The notes under the pieces: generated by a model | What the model was told of the DNA's origin: nothing | Seen by the model: only the letters and a program-made list of their open reading frames with translations | Database searches by the model: none | Position numbers and translations under genes: made by a program | In this document: positions 53,174-62,431 of the stretch, one piece after another | Numbering within the stretch: the first letter of the stretch is position 1 | Layout of the letters: each line of letters starts with the position of its first letter | NCBI RefSeq assembly: GCF_025398035.1 | Contig: NZ_CP104558.1 | Coordinates: forward strand, 3,482,001 to 3,546,000 | From: Rossellomorea vietnamensis | GTDB lineage: Bacteria; Bacillota; Bacilli; Bacillales; Bacillaceae_B | Direction: 5' to 3' | Length of the DNA stretch: 64,000 nucleotides

Positions 53174-53354
53174 TTAAACGATCGTTTAATCGAACCAAGC
53201 CTGTTGTAATAAGGTTTCTTGATACTAATCAAACGTTTGTTTAACAAAAATCCACAGAAAATCAGCCTACATACTAAAATCGGTTAAACAACCGTTTAAT
53301 AGAATGAAGCCCGTTAAATCAAGGTTTCTGTCTCTTATTCAAACGTTTGTTTAA
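53174..53354. promoter_or_regulatory. Array of four dyads with exact 55-base spacing upstream of est
   Basis: TYAAAC-N4-GTTTAA occurs at 53174-53189, 53229-53244, 53284-53299 and 53339-53354, start-to-start 55 bases each. The first is part of the exact 18-base palindrome 53173-53190. Sites 1-2 and 3-4 form two imperfect copies of an approximately 80-base unit 110 bases apart. The array fills the secG-est gap and ends 24 bases before the est ATG, so a repressor there would cover the start. A TetR-type operator is likely but unproven. Confidence 0.75.
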
Positions 53355-53378
53355 AATGAGATAAAAGGAGTCATAAAG

Positions 53379-54125
53379 ATGAAAACTGTATTACCAAAAC
53401 CATTTACATTCGAAGCGGGTCCACGAGCCGTATTGCTGCTTCACGGATTCACGGGAAATTCGGCCGATGTCCGGATGCTTGGACGCTTCCTGGAAAAGAA
53501 GGGCTATTCATCCCATGCCCCTCACTATAAAGGACACGGTGTTCCACCTGAAGAATTGGTCCATACAGGGCCTGAAGATTGGTGGAAGGATGTCATGGAA
53601 GGCTATGAGCATTTAAAGAGCAAGGGGTACGAGGAAATTGCGGTTGCAGGCCTTTCTCTTGGAGGGGTATTTTCTCTTAAATTAGGTTACACTGTACCTG
53701 TAAAGGGTATTGTCCCTATGTGTGCGCCAATGTATATAAAAAGTGAAGACGTAATGTTTAAAGGGGTTGTCGATTACGCCCGTGAATTTAAAAAGTTTGA
53801 AGGAAAACCGGAAGACCAAATTGAAAAAGAAATAGAAGAGTTTAAGAAAACACCGATGAATACGTTGAAGTCCCTGCAGGAATTGATTGCAGATGTGCGT
53901 GAAAACGTGGACATGATCTATTCACCGACATTCGTCGTACAGGCAAGGCATGATCATATGATCAATACGGATTCTGCGAATATCATTTACGACAACGTGG
54001 AGTCGGATGAGAAAGAGATCAAGTGGTACGAAGAGTCCGGTCATGTCATTACATTGGATAAAGAAAAAGAACAGCTTCATGAAGACGTCTACGATTTCCT
54101 GGAGAAATTGGATTGGACGGTTTGA
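53379..54125 (+). CDS. est: Carboxylesterase
   Basis: A 248-residue alpha/beta hydrolase (Est30/YvaK type). [16 protein letters not shown] (oxyanion region), GLSLGG with the nucleophile Ser (about 94), Asp in VVQARHDHM and His in SGHVITLD form the triad. AAAAGGAG lies upstream. It precedes rnr as in B. subtilis. The operator array suggests tight regulation, unlike the usual constitutive context. Confidence 0.92.
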   Translation: MKTVLPKPFTFEAGPRAVLLLHGFTGNSADVRMLGRFLEKKGYSSHAPHYKGHGVPPEELVHTGPEDWWKDVMEGYEHLKSKGYEEIAVAGLSLGGVFSLKLGYTVPVKGIVPMCAPMYIKSEDVMFKGVVDYAREFKKFEGKPEDQIEKEIEEFKKTPMNTLKSLQELIADVRENVDMIYSPTFVVQARHDHMINTDSANIIYDNVESDEKEIKWYEESGHVITLDKEKEQLHEDVYDFLEKLDWTV

Positions 54126-54152
54126 TGAATTCGATGATCAGGAGGGATTGTC

Positions 54153-56495
54153 ATGGACGAAAATATTAAAGTGCATGTGGATAGGCTCCTTTCTTATATG
54201 AAGGAAGAGGCATACAAACCATTGACGGTGCAGGAGCTTGAAGAAGCATTCGGAATTGAAGGGTCCACGAATTTCAAGGATTTTGTCAAAGCACTTGTCG
54301 TAATGGAAGAAAAGGGGCTCGTCGTACGCACAAGAAGCAATCGCTACGGTCTGCCTGAGAAAATGAATCTGGTTAGAGGGAAAGTATCCGCTCATGCAAA
54401 AGGATTTGCGTTTGTGATACCGGAAGAATCTGGTATGGATGATATCTTCATCCCTCCGAATGAAACGAATAACGCCATGCATGGCGATATTGTATTAGTC
54501 AGGGTTTCGACCTCTTCTTCAGGTTCAAGAAGGGAAGGGACCGTCGTCCGGATCGTCGAACGCGGTGTCGATCAAATGGTCGGTACGTTCACGGAAAGCA
54601 AGCATTTCGGTTTTGTCATCCCTGATGATAAAAAGTTTGCAAGTGACATCTTCATCCCGAAGTCTGCCCAGATGGGAGCGGCTGAAGGACATAAGGTCGT
54701 TGTGAAGTTGACGTCTTATCCGGAAGGACGCAAGAGTGCCGAAGGGGAAGTCATCGAAATCCTCGGTCATAAAAATGATCCTGGCGTCGATATTCTGTCG
54801 ATTATCCATAAGCACGGGATTGACGTTGAATTTCCTGAAGAGGTCATGGATCAGGCGAATAAGGTGCCGAGTGAAATCGACGAATCGGAAATTCCGAACC
54901 GGAAAGATCTTCGCGATCAAACCATCGTCACGATCGATGGGGCAGACGCCAAGGATCTGGATGATGCCGTAACCGTGACGAAGCTCGACAACGGGAACTA
55001 TAAGCTCGGAGTACATATCGCAGACGTCACGTACTATGTCAAAGAGAGCTCACCGATCGATCAGGAAGCATTCGATAGAGGAACGTCTGTCTATCTCGTA
55101 GACCGGGTCATCCCGATGATTCCGCATCGTTTATCCAACGGGATCTGTTCCCTTAATCCAAAAGTGGATCGTTTAACGTTATCATGTGACATGGAAATTT
55201 CACCTGAAGGCGATGTCGTCAAACACGAAATCTTCCAGAGTGTCATCAAGACAACCGAGCGAATGACCTATTCAGATGTAAACAAGATCCTTGTCGATAA
55301 AGATGAAGAGCTCCGTACGAAATATGAGCCTCTGGTGCCGATGTTCGAGGAGATGGAGGACCTGGCACAGGTTCTACGTACAAAAAGGATGAAGCGTGGA
55401 GCCATCGACTTTGATTTCAAAGAAGCGAAAGTGCTGGTGAATGAAGAAGGGGAACCGACGGATGTCGTCCTTCGTGAACGTTCAGTCGCAGAGAAGCTGA
55501 TCGAAGAATTCATGCTGGTCGCCAATGAGACGGTTGCCGAGCATTTCCACTGGATGGAAGTGCCATTCATCTACCGTATCCATGAAGATCCGAAAGAAGA
55601 TAAGCTTCAGCGCTTCTTCGAGTTCATCACCAATTTCGGTTTGATCGTAAAAGGAACAGCTAATAGCATTCATCCCCGTGCCCTTCAGGAAATAGTCGAA
55701 GATGTACAGGGCGAACCGGAAGAAATGGTCGTTTCGACGATGATGCTTCGTTCCATGCAGCAGGCGAAATACGATCCTGAAAGCCTCGGGCACTTCGGGC
55801 TCGCAACTGAGTTCTATACTCATTTCACATCACCGATCCGTCGTTACCCTGACTTGATCGTTCATCGTTTGATCAGAACGTATTTGATTGAAGGGAAAAT
55901 CGATCAGGCCACCCGTGAAAAATGGGGTGCGCAAATGGGTCATATCGCTGAGCATACATCCAGCCGTGAGCGCCGTGCAGTGGACGCAGAGCGTGAAACC
56001 GATGAATTGAAAAAAGCAGAGTATATGGAAGACAAGGTGGGAGAGGAATACGACGGAATCATCAGCTCCGTTACGAATTTCGGACTGTTCGTCGAATTGC
56101 CGAACACCATCGAGGGTCTTGTCCATGTGAGCTATATGACGGACGATTACTACCGATTTGATGAACGCCATCTTGCCATGATCGGTGAAAGGACTGCCAA
56201 TGTATTCCGGATTGGTGATGAGATCACGGTTCGTGTCGTAAGCGTCAATAAAGATGAGCGTGCTATCGATTTCGAAATTGTTGGGATGAAAGGGAAGCGT
56301 AAAGAGCGTGAAGGCCGTGTCCGTTCGATTTCGTCAGATCAAGGAAAACCAAACCGAGGGAAATCGAATCGTTCTTCTTCCAGTAAAAAGGACGGGGAAT
56401 GGTCAACACGTCCGCCTAAAAACAATAAGAAGAAAAAAACAAATAAAAAGCATTTTGAAAATGCACCTAGAAGCAAACGGAAAAAGAAGAAATAA
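54153..56495 (+). CDS. rnr: Ribonuclease R
   Basis: RNase R is a 3'-5' exoribonuclease that works with tmRNA on defective transcripts. The 780-residue protein has N-terminal cold-shock-like domains (about 70-230), the RNB catalytic region starting at about 255 ([16 protein letters not shown], Mg2+ Asp residues), an S1 domain (about 628-710) and a Lys-rich tail that is typical for binding structured RNA. It lies directly before smpB and ssrA, its functional partners. Confidence 0.97.
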   Translation: MDENIKVHVDRLLSYMKEEAYKPLTVQELEEAFGIEGSTNFKDFVKALVVMEEKGLVVRTRSNRYGLPEKMNLVRGKVSAHAKGFAFVIPEESGMDDIFIPPNETNNAMHGDIVLVRVSTSSSGSRREGTVVRIVERGVDQMVGTFTESKHFGFVIPDDKKFASDIFIPKSAQMGAAEGHKVVVKLTSYPEGRKSAEGEVIEILGHKNDPGVDILSIIHKHGIDVEFPEEVMDQANKVPSEIDESEIPNRKDLRDQTIVTIDGADAKDLDDAVTVTKLDNGNYKLGVHIADVTYYVKESSPIDQEAFDRGTSVYLVDRVIPMIPHRLSNGICSLNPKVDRLTLSCDMEISPEGDVVKHEIFQSVIKTTERMTYSDVNKILVDKDEELRTKYEPLVPMFEEMEDLAQVLRTKRMKRGAIDFDFKEAKVLVNEEGEPTDVVLRERSVAEKLIEEFMLVANETVAEHFHWMEVPFIYRIHEDPKEDKLQRFFEFITNFGLIVKGTANSIHPRALQEIVEDVQGEPEEMVVSTMMLRSMQQAKYDPESLGHFGLATEFYTHFTSPIRRYPDLIVHRLIRTYLIEGKIDQATREKWGAQMGHIAEHTSSRERRAVDAERETDELKKAEYMEDKVGEEYDGIISSVTNFGLFVELPNTIEGLVHVSYMTDDYYRFDERHLAMIGERTANVFRIGDEITVRVVSVNKDERAIDFEIVGMKGKRKEREGRVRSISSDQGKPNRGKSNRSSSSKKDGEWSTRPPKNNKKKKTNKKHFENAPRSKRKKKK

Positions 56496-56500
56496 TCGGA

Positions 56501-56537
56501 TCAGGAGCAATGGGACGCCCTTTGCTCCTTTTCTTTT
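56501..56537 (+). terminator. Possible terminator of rnr
   Basis: AGGAGCAA and TTGCTCCT pair and are followed by TTTCTTTT. Confidence 0.75.
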
Positions 56538-56613
56538 CAATGTGTAACAATACAATTTTCCTTCAAGATATGAGATAATAATGAGTAAACCAGCGATGAC
56601 TAGGGGGATTCCA

Positions 56614-57084
56614 ATGCCAAAGGGAGAAGGCAAGCTTATTGCCCAAAATAAAAAAGCAAGGCATGACTATGCCGTAGAAGAGACATACGAAGCGGGTCTT
56701 GTGCTGCAAGGTACTGAAATCAAAGCGATCCGGGGTGGCCGGGTGAACTTGAAAGATTCCTTTGCCCGTGTGCAAAATGGGGAAATCTTTATTCACAATA
56801 TGCATATCAGTCCATATGAGCAGGGTAATCGATTCAATCACGAACCGCTCAGAACACGTAAACTACTTCTTCACAAAAAGCAAATCAATAAACTGATCGG
56901 TGATTCCAAAGAAGCAGGGTACTCAATCGTTCCTTTAAAGCTATACATCAAAAATGGTGTAGCAAAGCTTCTGATCGGACTGGCACGTGGTAAGAAGAAG
57001 TATGATAAACGTGAAGACTTGAAGCGTAAAGAAGCGAATCGTTCCATCCAGAGAGAACTGGCTCAGCGTCAAAAAGGAATGTAA
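56614..57084 (+). CDS. smpB: SsrA-binding protein SmpB
   Basis: SmpB binds tmRNA and delivers it to stalled ribosomes. The 156-residue protein has the family [23 protein letters not shown] and C-terminal basic tail [23 protein letters not shown] 56614 follows TAGGGGGATT; the longer ATG at 56581 is rejected. It precedes ssrA by 150 bases. Confidence 0.96.
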   Translation: MPKGEGKLIAQNKKARHDYAVEETYEAGLVLQGTEIKAIRGGRVNLKDSFARVQNGEIFIHNMHISPYEQGNRFNHEPLRTRKLLLHKKQINKLIGDSKEAGYSIVPLKLYIKNGVAKLLIGLARGKKKYDKREDLKRKEANRSIQRELAQRQKGM

Positions 57085-57110
57085 CACTACAGATTTCCGG
57101 AATGTGGCAT

Positions 57111-57138
57111 TTGCAATTATCTCAGGATTTGTTATACT
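57111..57138 (+). promoter_or_regulatory. Promoter of ssrA
   Basis: TTGCAA (57111-57116), a 16-base spacer and TATACT (57133-57138). It starts about 100 bases before mature tmRNA. Confidence 0.65.
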
Positions 57139-57325
57139 AGTATATGTCGCAAGGTAATCAGGCGGCAGTAAGAACAATTGAATAAGTGACTTACACGCTG
57201 AACTTATTCTTTCCCGTTCTTCCCTTTCTATCATGGGGACGTTACGGATTCGACAGGGATAGTTCGAGCTTAGGTCGCGAGCCGTAGGGGTCGTCTACGT
57301 TAAAACGCCAAAGCCAATAATAACT

Positions 57326-57361
57326 GGCAAAACTAACAATAACCTAGCTTTAGCTGCGTAA
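57326..57361 (+). other. tmRNA proteolysis-tag ORF
   Basis: The resume codon GGC to the stop TAA gives the tag (A)GKTNNNLALAA, with the LAA end recognised by ClpXP. Confidence 0.9.
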
Positions 57362-57581
57362 TAGCACTTTAGCTGTTCCTCCCTCCATCGCCTATGTGGT
57401 AGGGTAAGGGACTCACTCTTAGTAGGCTACGCCGGAGTCCACCGTCTGAGGACAAAGGAAGAGATTAATCAGACTAGCTGCACGGACGCCCGTCGATAGG
57501 CAGAAGCTGTAGCGAACTTGCGAATATATCGACTACGCTCGTAGACGCTTAAGTGGCGATGTTTCTGGACGTGGGTTCGAT

Positions 57582-57858
57582 TAGTTCATAGTCGCCTTAT
57601 GTGGTAACACATAAGTGAAAATTTGGCTTTATCGGTGAAACCTAAGTCACACCCAGTGTGATATGGCAATGCCGAGCGGTATGTGGAGCAATCCAACAGC
57701 CGTGTATCGACTTATAGGCTGCCGAAGTTCGGTAGTACTAGGATGCGGAATCCTATCTCTCAGCAGATAAATTTACATTTCGCATAATACGCCAAAGGAC
57801 CTGAAACTACAAGGTTCAAGATATAGTCAGTGCCATGTCGAAAGCATGGAATTGCACG
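57582..57858 (+). mobile_element. Group I intron in the tmRNA T-loop
   Basis: Removal leaves the T-loop TTCGATT between GTGGG and CCCAC, matching normal tmRNA. The 5' exon ends in T (57581), which pairs as U-G with G57591 in a P1 of CGAT/GTCG. The intron ends with G57858. R (GACTTATA, 57709-57716) and S (TATAGTC, 57822-57828) pair with one bulge as P7, and TCGGTGAAACCTAAG (about 57629) resembles the P/J3-4 element of group IA introns. No ORF is inside. Confidence 0.88.
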
Positions 57859-57869
57859 TCCCACCGTCT

Positions 57870-57896
57870 CCACCAAATACATATTTGGTGGTTTTT
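57870..57896 (+). terminator. Terminator of ssrA
   Basis: CCACCAAATA and TATTTGGTGG pair, overlapping the encoded CCA end, and are followed by TTTTTATTTT. Confidence 0.85.
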
Positions 57897-57953
57897 ATTT
57901 TATATAACTATATGAGAACTTTTGAATGTTATCCTCTTAATTAACATAAGTGT

Positions 57954-57993
57954 AACCATGTTTTTGCTGATTGGCATAGACATGGTTTTTTTA
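57954..57993 (+). terminator. Second hairpin with T-run after ssrA
   Basis: AACCATG and CATGGTT with a long loop lead into seven Ts on the plus strand. No plus-strand gene ends here, so it may be a backup terminator of ssrA or a remnant. Confidence 0.55.
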
Positions 57994-58029
57994 GTGCTAT
58001 TATGGAGGGAAATGATTTCTTAATAAATT

Positions 58030-58437
58030 TTATAATTTGAAAAACTCCTCTTCAAAAGTCACCTTTTGTTTTAACTTATCCGTACTATACTTTCCGTTTC
58101 TAACTGTAACTCGATCATAATGATCAAGAATCCAGGATGCTCTTTTCTTCTTTTTGTGAACTCTTAGGAATGGGAAAACTAATTTTAATATATACAGAAC
58201 TTGATTCTTAGCCTTGATAGAGAGTGTGTATGAATTAAGGTGACGATCTGGATGGTAGTTTTTCTTTTTAGTGATTTGACCGTTTGTTAGTATTTGAAGA
58301 TATTCTAAAAGTTCATAATCAGTAGAGGCGACAGTAATGCAAGGGCGTCTATGTTCTTTGTCATGCATGCGTGTCAATGTAATGGAACCCTCTCCATCAA
58401 TAATTCCAGCTAGATAAGCTGCTTCCCAATCCTCCAT
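58030..58437 (-). CDS. LAGLIDADG homing endonuclease, single-motif
   Basis: A 135-residue minus-strand protein with one LAGLIDADG motif (YLAGIIDGEGSITL, residues about 8-21), which would act as a homodimer cutting an intron-lacking allele. The acidic residue of the motif (Asp in IIDGEG) is intact. ATG 58437 has TAGGAG 10 bases upstream; the TTG at 58446 is too close. It lies 155 bases beyond the tmRNA 3' end and outside the intron, convergent with ssrA. That it targets ssrA is inferred. Confidence 0.82.
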   Translation of the reverse strand: MEDWEAAYLAGIIDGEGSITLTRMHDKEHRRPCITVASTDYELLEYLQILTNGQITKKKNYHPDRHLNSYTLSIKAKNQVLYILKLVFPFLRVHKKKKRASWILDHYDRVTVRNGKYSTDKLKQKVTFEEEFFKL

Positions 58438-58587
58438 GCTAAACAACTCCTATTTGATAATTTATATATCAGTTGTACTATTCCTCTTTTTAAATAAATT
58501 CTAACCAACATAAATTTCCTATTTGCATCATATCTGCACATTTAACGGGCATTGTATAAACACCTACTTAAAAAAGGAGATGATTCT

Positions 58588-59769
58588 TTGTTAGATTTAA
58601 TCGGCGAATCAGCCAAGACCTCCCTGGGGTACTTCTGGAAATCAGGGTGGGCTTTTGTACTGGGGTATTTGATCAGCTCCATGATTCAGGCATTTGTCCA
58701 AAAGGATAAAATGGTGAAGTATATGGGGAATGCCAGCTTGAAGTCGGTTGGGTTATCCTCGCTGTTTGGGGCGATCAGTTCATCCTGTTCATTTGCGGCA
58801 CTGGCGGCGGGGAGGAACTTATTTAAAAAAGGTGCCCATTTCATTCCGACCCTTGCCTTTTTGTTTGCGTCTACCAATCTGGTGATTGAATTGGGGATTC
58901 TTATTTATATCTTTCTTGGTTGGCAGTTCGTTGTGGCCGAAATGGTCGGCGGTATAGCACTGATTTTGGTTACGTGGGTGTTAGTGAAACTCACCTTCCC
59001 GAAAAAATTAGTGGAAGAAGCAAGAGAGCATGTAGAGGATGAGGAAGATGAAAATGAGGAGTTCGATTGGAAAGAGAAGATAAGGTCTAAAGAAGGCTGG
59101 CTTCAGGTCGGTCATGAGTTCGTCATGAACTGGAAGATGGTATGGAAAGAAATCACGATTGGATTTACGATTGCCGGGATGATGGCGACTTTTGTATCGG
59201 AAGACACGTGGAAAAGCTTCTTTCTCGCAGATCAGCCGGACTCATTCTTAAAGGTATTGGAGAATGCCCTCATAGGGCCGTTGGTAGCGATGTTGACCTT
59301 TATCGGCTCGATGGGGAATATTCCGATTTCCACCATACTCGCATCCAGTGGGGTGGCTTTCGCAGGAATCATGGCATTCATTTATTCAGATTTGGTCGTT
59401 CCTCCGATCGTTGCGGTTCATAAAAAATACTACGGTCTTAAGACGGCCTTATATATTGCCGGTGTCTTTTACGTATCCATTATTTTAACAGCGCTTGGCA
59501 TGCACTACGGCTTCACAGCCATGGGGCTTCTCCCTGAAGATGCCAAGAAGGTCATGAATGAAGATCCGTTTAAGATTGATTATACGTTTTGGTTGAATAT
59601 CGTCTTTGCGGTGGTGGCAGGTGTGGCCATCTACTTAAATAAATTATTTAAAGAATCCGATGCCCACTCGCACATGATGATGATGGAGGGAGATTCAAAG
59701 TTCAAGACGATTGTGACGTATTTATGCTTACTTTATTTAATAGTAGGAACCATCTTATTCATTTTTTAA
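58588..59769 (+). CDS. Permease of the DUF318/ArsP-like family
   Basis: A 393-residue integral membrane protein of PF03773 (DUF318), with about eight to ten membrane segments, the SSSCSFAAL element (about 63-71) and an acidic cytoplasmic loop (VEDEEDENEEFDW, about 150-163). A His/Met-rich HSHMMMMEGD run sits near the C-terminus, suggestive of metal. TTG 58588 (MLDLIGESAKT) follows AAAAGGAGATG. ArsP relatives export organoarsenicals; the substrate here is unknown, but copper genes follow. Confidence 0.8.
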   Translation: MLDLIGESAKTSLGYFWKSGWAFVLGYLISSMIQAFVQKDKMVKYMGNASLKSVGLSSLFGAISSSCSFAALAAGRNLFKKGAHFIPTLAFLFASTNLVIELGILIYIFLGWQFVVAEMVGGIALILVTWVLVKLTFPKKLVEEAREHVEDEEDENEEFDWKEKIRSKEGWLQVGHEFVMNWKMVWKEITIGFTIAGMMATFVSEDTWKSFFLADQPDSFLKVLENALIGPLVAMLTFIGSMGNIPISTILASSGVAFAGIMAFIYSDLVVPPIVAVHKKYYGLKTALYIAGVFYVSIILTALGMHYGFTAMGLLPEDAKKVMNEDPFKIDYTFWLNIVFAVVAGVAIYLNKLFKESDAHSHMMMMEGDSKFKTIVTYLCLLYLIVGTILFIF

Positions 59770-59780
59770 TAGGGTCGCAC

Positions 59781-59815
59781 AAAGGGATGTCCCATCGTTA
59801 TGGGACATCCCTTTT
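59781..59815 (+). terminator. Terminator of the permease gene
   Basis: AAAGGGATGTCCCAT and ATGGGACATCCCTTTT pair around CGTT. Confidence 0.9.
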
Positions 59816-59986
59816 ACCATTCGTCATTACGTTAAATTCTCTATGTTTACCCTGTGTTTGTGCAGATTCTATGCAAATTAAAATAAAGCTGATCAAACGA
59901 AGAAAAAAGTAGCTTTTCCGTTTAATGCCATTCTAACTGGATAAAGTAATGTTGTAGTAACAAACAATCTTAAGGAGGAAGATAAA

Positions 59987-60313
59987 ATGTCACATGAAAA
60001 GTATCAATCTGCCATCAAAGCACTTCACGAGTGTATGGAAGCCTGTAACCACTGTTTCGATTCTTGTTTACAAGAAGAGGATATTAACATGATGAAAGAG
60101 TGTATCCGTTTGGACCGTGAATGTGCGGATATATGTGCATACTTAGAACAATCCTTGGTAAGGGGAACCCCATTTGCAGCGGAACTAGCACAAGTGTGTG
60201 TGAAGATTTGTGAAACATGCGGGGAAGAATGTAAGAAGCATGATCATGATCATTGCCAGAAATGCGCCGATGCCTGCTTCAATTGTGCAGAAGAATGTAA
60301 GAAAATCGCTTAA
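59987..60313 (+). CDS. Csp-like four-helix copper storage protein (DUF326)
   Basis: A 108-residue protein with 16 or so cysteines spaced as CxxxC pairs along helices (CMEACNHCFDSC, CIRLDRECADIC, CETCGEECKK, CADACFNCAEEC), matching cytosolic Csp3-type four-helix bundles that store copper in the core. A His-rich HDHDHC is also present. No signal peptide, so cytosolic. The RBS is AAGGAGGAA. Next to copper-responsive genes it supports a copper-storage role. Confidence 0.88.
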   Translation: MSHEKYQSAIKALHECMEACNHCFDSCLQEEDINMMKECIRLDRECADICAYLEQSLVRGTPFAAELAQVCVKICETCGEECKKHDHDHCQKCADACFNCAEECKKIA

Positions 60314-60318
60314 TCAGA

Positions 60319-60356
60319 AAGAAGTGGAGACCATCCAATAGTCTCCACTTCTTTTT
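60319..60356. terminator. Bidirectional terminator between csp and the response regulator
   Basis: AGAAGTGGAGAC and GTCTCCACTTCT pair. A T-run follows on the plus strand, and A-rich sequence upstream gives a weaker T-run for the convergent response regulator gene. Confidence 0.8.
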
Positions 60357-60364
60357 ATATACGT

Positions 60365-61051
60365 TCAAATTTTCCACTGGTACCCAATGCCCCAAATCGT
60401 TTTCAAGTGATTCTCGATTGGGAATCCTGCTTTTTTTAATTTATCCCTCAGATTCCTGATGTGTGAATCGACGGTTCTGATGTCGGTTTTGGAATTGATA
60501 TCCCACACCATCAGAAGGAGTTGTTCCCGGGTATATACACGGTCAGTATTTTTCATCAGGGAATGCAGGATATTGTATTCTTTTAAGGTTAAGGAAAGAA
60601 TTTGATTTTCATACTTTAACGTGTAGGTATGTCCATCCAATGTGAAGCCGCCCCTGGTTAGTTGTTCCGAATCTTCTATTTGCTCATAACAGGTTTTTCT
60701 TCTTAATAGGGCGTTTACCCGTGCAACAAGTTCATCTTCGTCAAAAGGCTTGGTAATATAGTCATCAGCCCCTACATTTAACCCCTTCACGATGTCATCC
60801 TTTTCCCCCCTGGCAGTCAACATGATGATGGGAACAGTGGAAAACTTCCTGATTTTTTCACATGTATGAAAGCCATTCAGTTCCGGCATCATGATGTCTA
60901 AAATGATTAAGTCTACGGGATGGTTTTTCATATATTGAATCGCATCATAGCCATTATTCTTCTTTACACACGAATAATCGTGTGGAGTGAGATAAAGTTC
61001 CAATAGATTCAACATCTTTGTTTCGTCATCTATTAATAAAATGGTGTTCAT
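60365..61051 (-). CDS. OmpR/PhoB-type response regulator
   Basis: A 228-residue response regulator: receiver with the DDE acidic pair (LLIDDETK), phospho-Asp in LIILDIMMPELNG (about 52), Thr and Lys in MLTARG and ITKPF; then a winged helix with YTREQLLLMVWD and the RTVDSHIRNLRDKL recognition region. It follows the kinase gene on the minus strand with GGAGGG upstream. The kinase is first, the reverse of the usual order. Target genes are probably the adjacent copper genes; this is inferred. Confidence 0.92.
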   Translation of the reverse strand: MNTILLIDDETKMLNLLELYLTPHDYSCVKKNNGYDAIQYMKNHPVDLIILDIMMPELNGFHTCEKIRKFSTVPIIMLTARGEKDDIVKGLNVGADDYITKPFDEDELVARVNALLRRKTCYEQIEDSEQLTRGGFTLDGHTYTLKYENQILSLTLKEYNILHSLMKNTDRVYTREQLLLMVWDINSKTDIRTVDSHIRNLRDKLKKAGFPIENHLKTIWGIGYQWKI

Positions 61052-61069
61052 CGTTCAACCCTCCAGGCA

Positions 61070-62431
61070 TTACATGATGATATTGATTGATGTCCCCTTT
61101 TCCGGTTCACTTTCGATCGAGATGTTTCCGCCGTGGGCTTCCACGAGCTCCTTTACGATGGATAAACCGAGACCGGAACCTCCAAATTCCCTTGAGCGTG
61201 ATTTCTCTACCCGGTGCAACCTGTTAAATACCTTGGGAAGCTCATCGGCTGGAATCCCGATGCCTTGATCGTTGATTGTAAGGCCCAACCCGCCAGTTCC
61301 ATGTGGTCGGACGATGACCGTAGTGGTTGAACCCGGCTTTGAATATTTCAAGGAGTTATCCAATAGATTCATGATGATTTGTTCCAGACGGATTGGATCT
61401 GCATGGAATGAAAAAGGGTCCTTGACAGAAAGGATTAAATCCATTTCCCGGCTTTTGAAAGCAGGAGTGATCTTTTTAATGATTTTATGGAAGTATGGCA
61501 AAGATTGTATTTCTTCCTGGTGGATAGAAAAGTTATTCTCATCAATCTTGGCAAGTTCAAATAGGTTATCGATTAATGTGACAATGGTCTTTGATTCTTC
61601 CTGTATGATCGTTAAATACTCTTTTCTTTCAGATTCAGGGATTTCGTCACGAAGAGATACATTCGTATAGCCAAGAACATACGTCAACGGGGTTCTCAGC
61701 TCGTGAGAAATAGTGGCCAGAAATTCAGATCGGTCGTGTTGAATGGTCTCTAAATCATTGGCCAGAGTTTTGATGGATGTTGCCAGTTCCCCTAGTTCAT
61801 CTTTTCCCAGGTGGGGTAGCTTGACTTCGAAATTCCCTTTGCTCAATTCTTCAGTGGCTCGCTTCATTCTAATGAGCGGCCGTGTCAACATTTTGGATAG
61901 AAGAAAATGGATACCTGCTAATATGATGAGACTCATGATTCCTGCAAGAAGAAAGTGTCCATTTAGTTTACTGATCAAGTTCCGTAATGGAGAGGCGCTT
62001 TTAAACATAAAAACATAACCTTCGTTGCCATCTTTCTCAAAAGCCGTAACCGTAGCTAAATAATTCATGTCTTTCCAATTTGATTCAATGACCCTTCCTC
62101 CCCGGGGCAAAGATCGGGGGCTCTCATCAATGAGTTCTCTCATTCCTTTTGTTAATTTCTTCGAACTGATAATAACGTGATGATTTTTATCAGTAATCAC
62201 CACTTCGGTTTCGGTTTTTGATTCCATGAGCGCAATATGGTGCAAGGTAGTAGTTGAATAACGATCCTCTAATACATCCCGGTGGCTGTTCCCCCGGGAA
62301 AGGATGGATTGAAATTCCTCCTGAATCCGGACATCAATTATATTGTCATGGAGGTATAACATTAATAAACCTTCCATGATGAATACGGCGATCGTAAAGT
62401 AAGCAGCTAACTTGATTGAAATCTTATTCAT
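61070..62431 (-). CDS. Sensor histidine kinase
   Basis: A 453-residue kinase with two membrane segments (about 9-27 and 160-182) and an extracytoplasmic sensor domain of about 130 residues between them, then HAMP, HisKA with the phospho-His in ATISHELRTPLTYV (about 243), and HATPase_c N, G1 and G2 boxes (NLLDNSLKYS, DQGIGIP, GSGLGLSIV). The stimulus is unknown; neighbours suggest metal. RBS is weak (GGGGTTGCC). Confidence 0.9.
   Translation of the reverse strand: MNKISIKLAAYFTIAVFIMEGLLMLYLHDNIIDVRIQEEFQSILSRGNSHRDVLEDRYSTTTLHHIALMESKTETEVVITDKNHHVIISSKKLTKGMRELIDESPRSLPRGGRVIESNWKDMNYLATVTAFEKDGNEGYVFMFKSASPLRNLISKLNGHFLLAGIMSLIILAGIHFLLSKMLTRPLIRMKRATEELSKGNFEVKLPHLGKDELGELATSIKTLANDLETIQHDRSEFLATISHELRTPLTYVLGYTNVSLRDEIPESERKEYLTIIQEESKTIVTLIDNLFELAKIDENNFSIHQEEIQSLPYFHKIIKKITPAFKSREMDLILSVKDPFSFHADPIRLEQIIMNLLDNSLKYSKPGSTTTVIVRPHGTGGLGLTINDQGIGIPADELPKVFNRLHRVEKSRSREFGGSGLGLSIVKELVEAHGGNISIESEPEKGTSINIIM

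Larger units (their letters stand above)
57235..57875 (+). ncRNA. ssrA: Transfer-messenger RNA (ssrA) interrupted by a group I intron
   Basis: The tmRNA begins with GGGGACGTTACGG and ends ...CCGTCTCCACCA with CCA encoded. The acceptor stem GGGGACG pairs with CGTCTCC. The tag reading frame is GGC AAA ACT AAC AAT AAC CTA GCT TTA GCT GCG TAA (57326-57361), giving (A)GKTNNNLALAA. The T-stem GTGGG (57571-57575) is split from its partner CCCAC (57860-57864) by 277 intron bases, so the functional RNA requires splicing. Exon 1 ends at 57581 and exon 2 begins at 57859. Confidence 0.93.

Noticed and set aside
57582..57858. Permuted (two-piece) tmRNA
   Set aside because: Gene order is normal, 5' end to 3' end; only an insertion in the T-loop is present and its ends fit group I splicing.
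57876..58500. Integrase-type attachment repeat of the ssrA 3' end
   Set aside because: I found no second copy of the ssrA 3' end sequence downstream and no integrase gene in the window.
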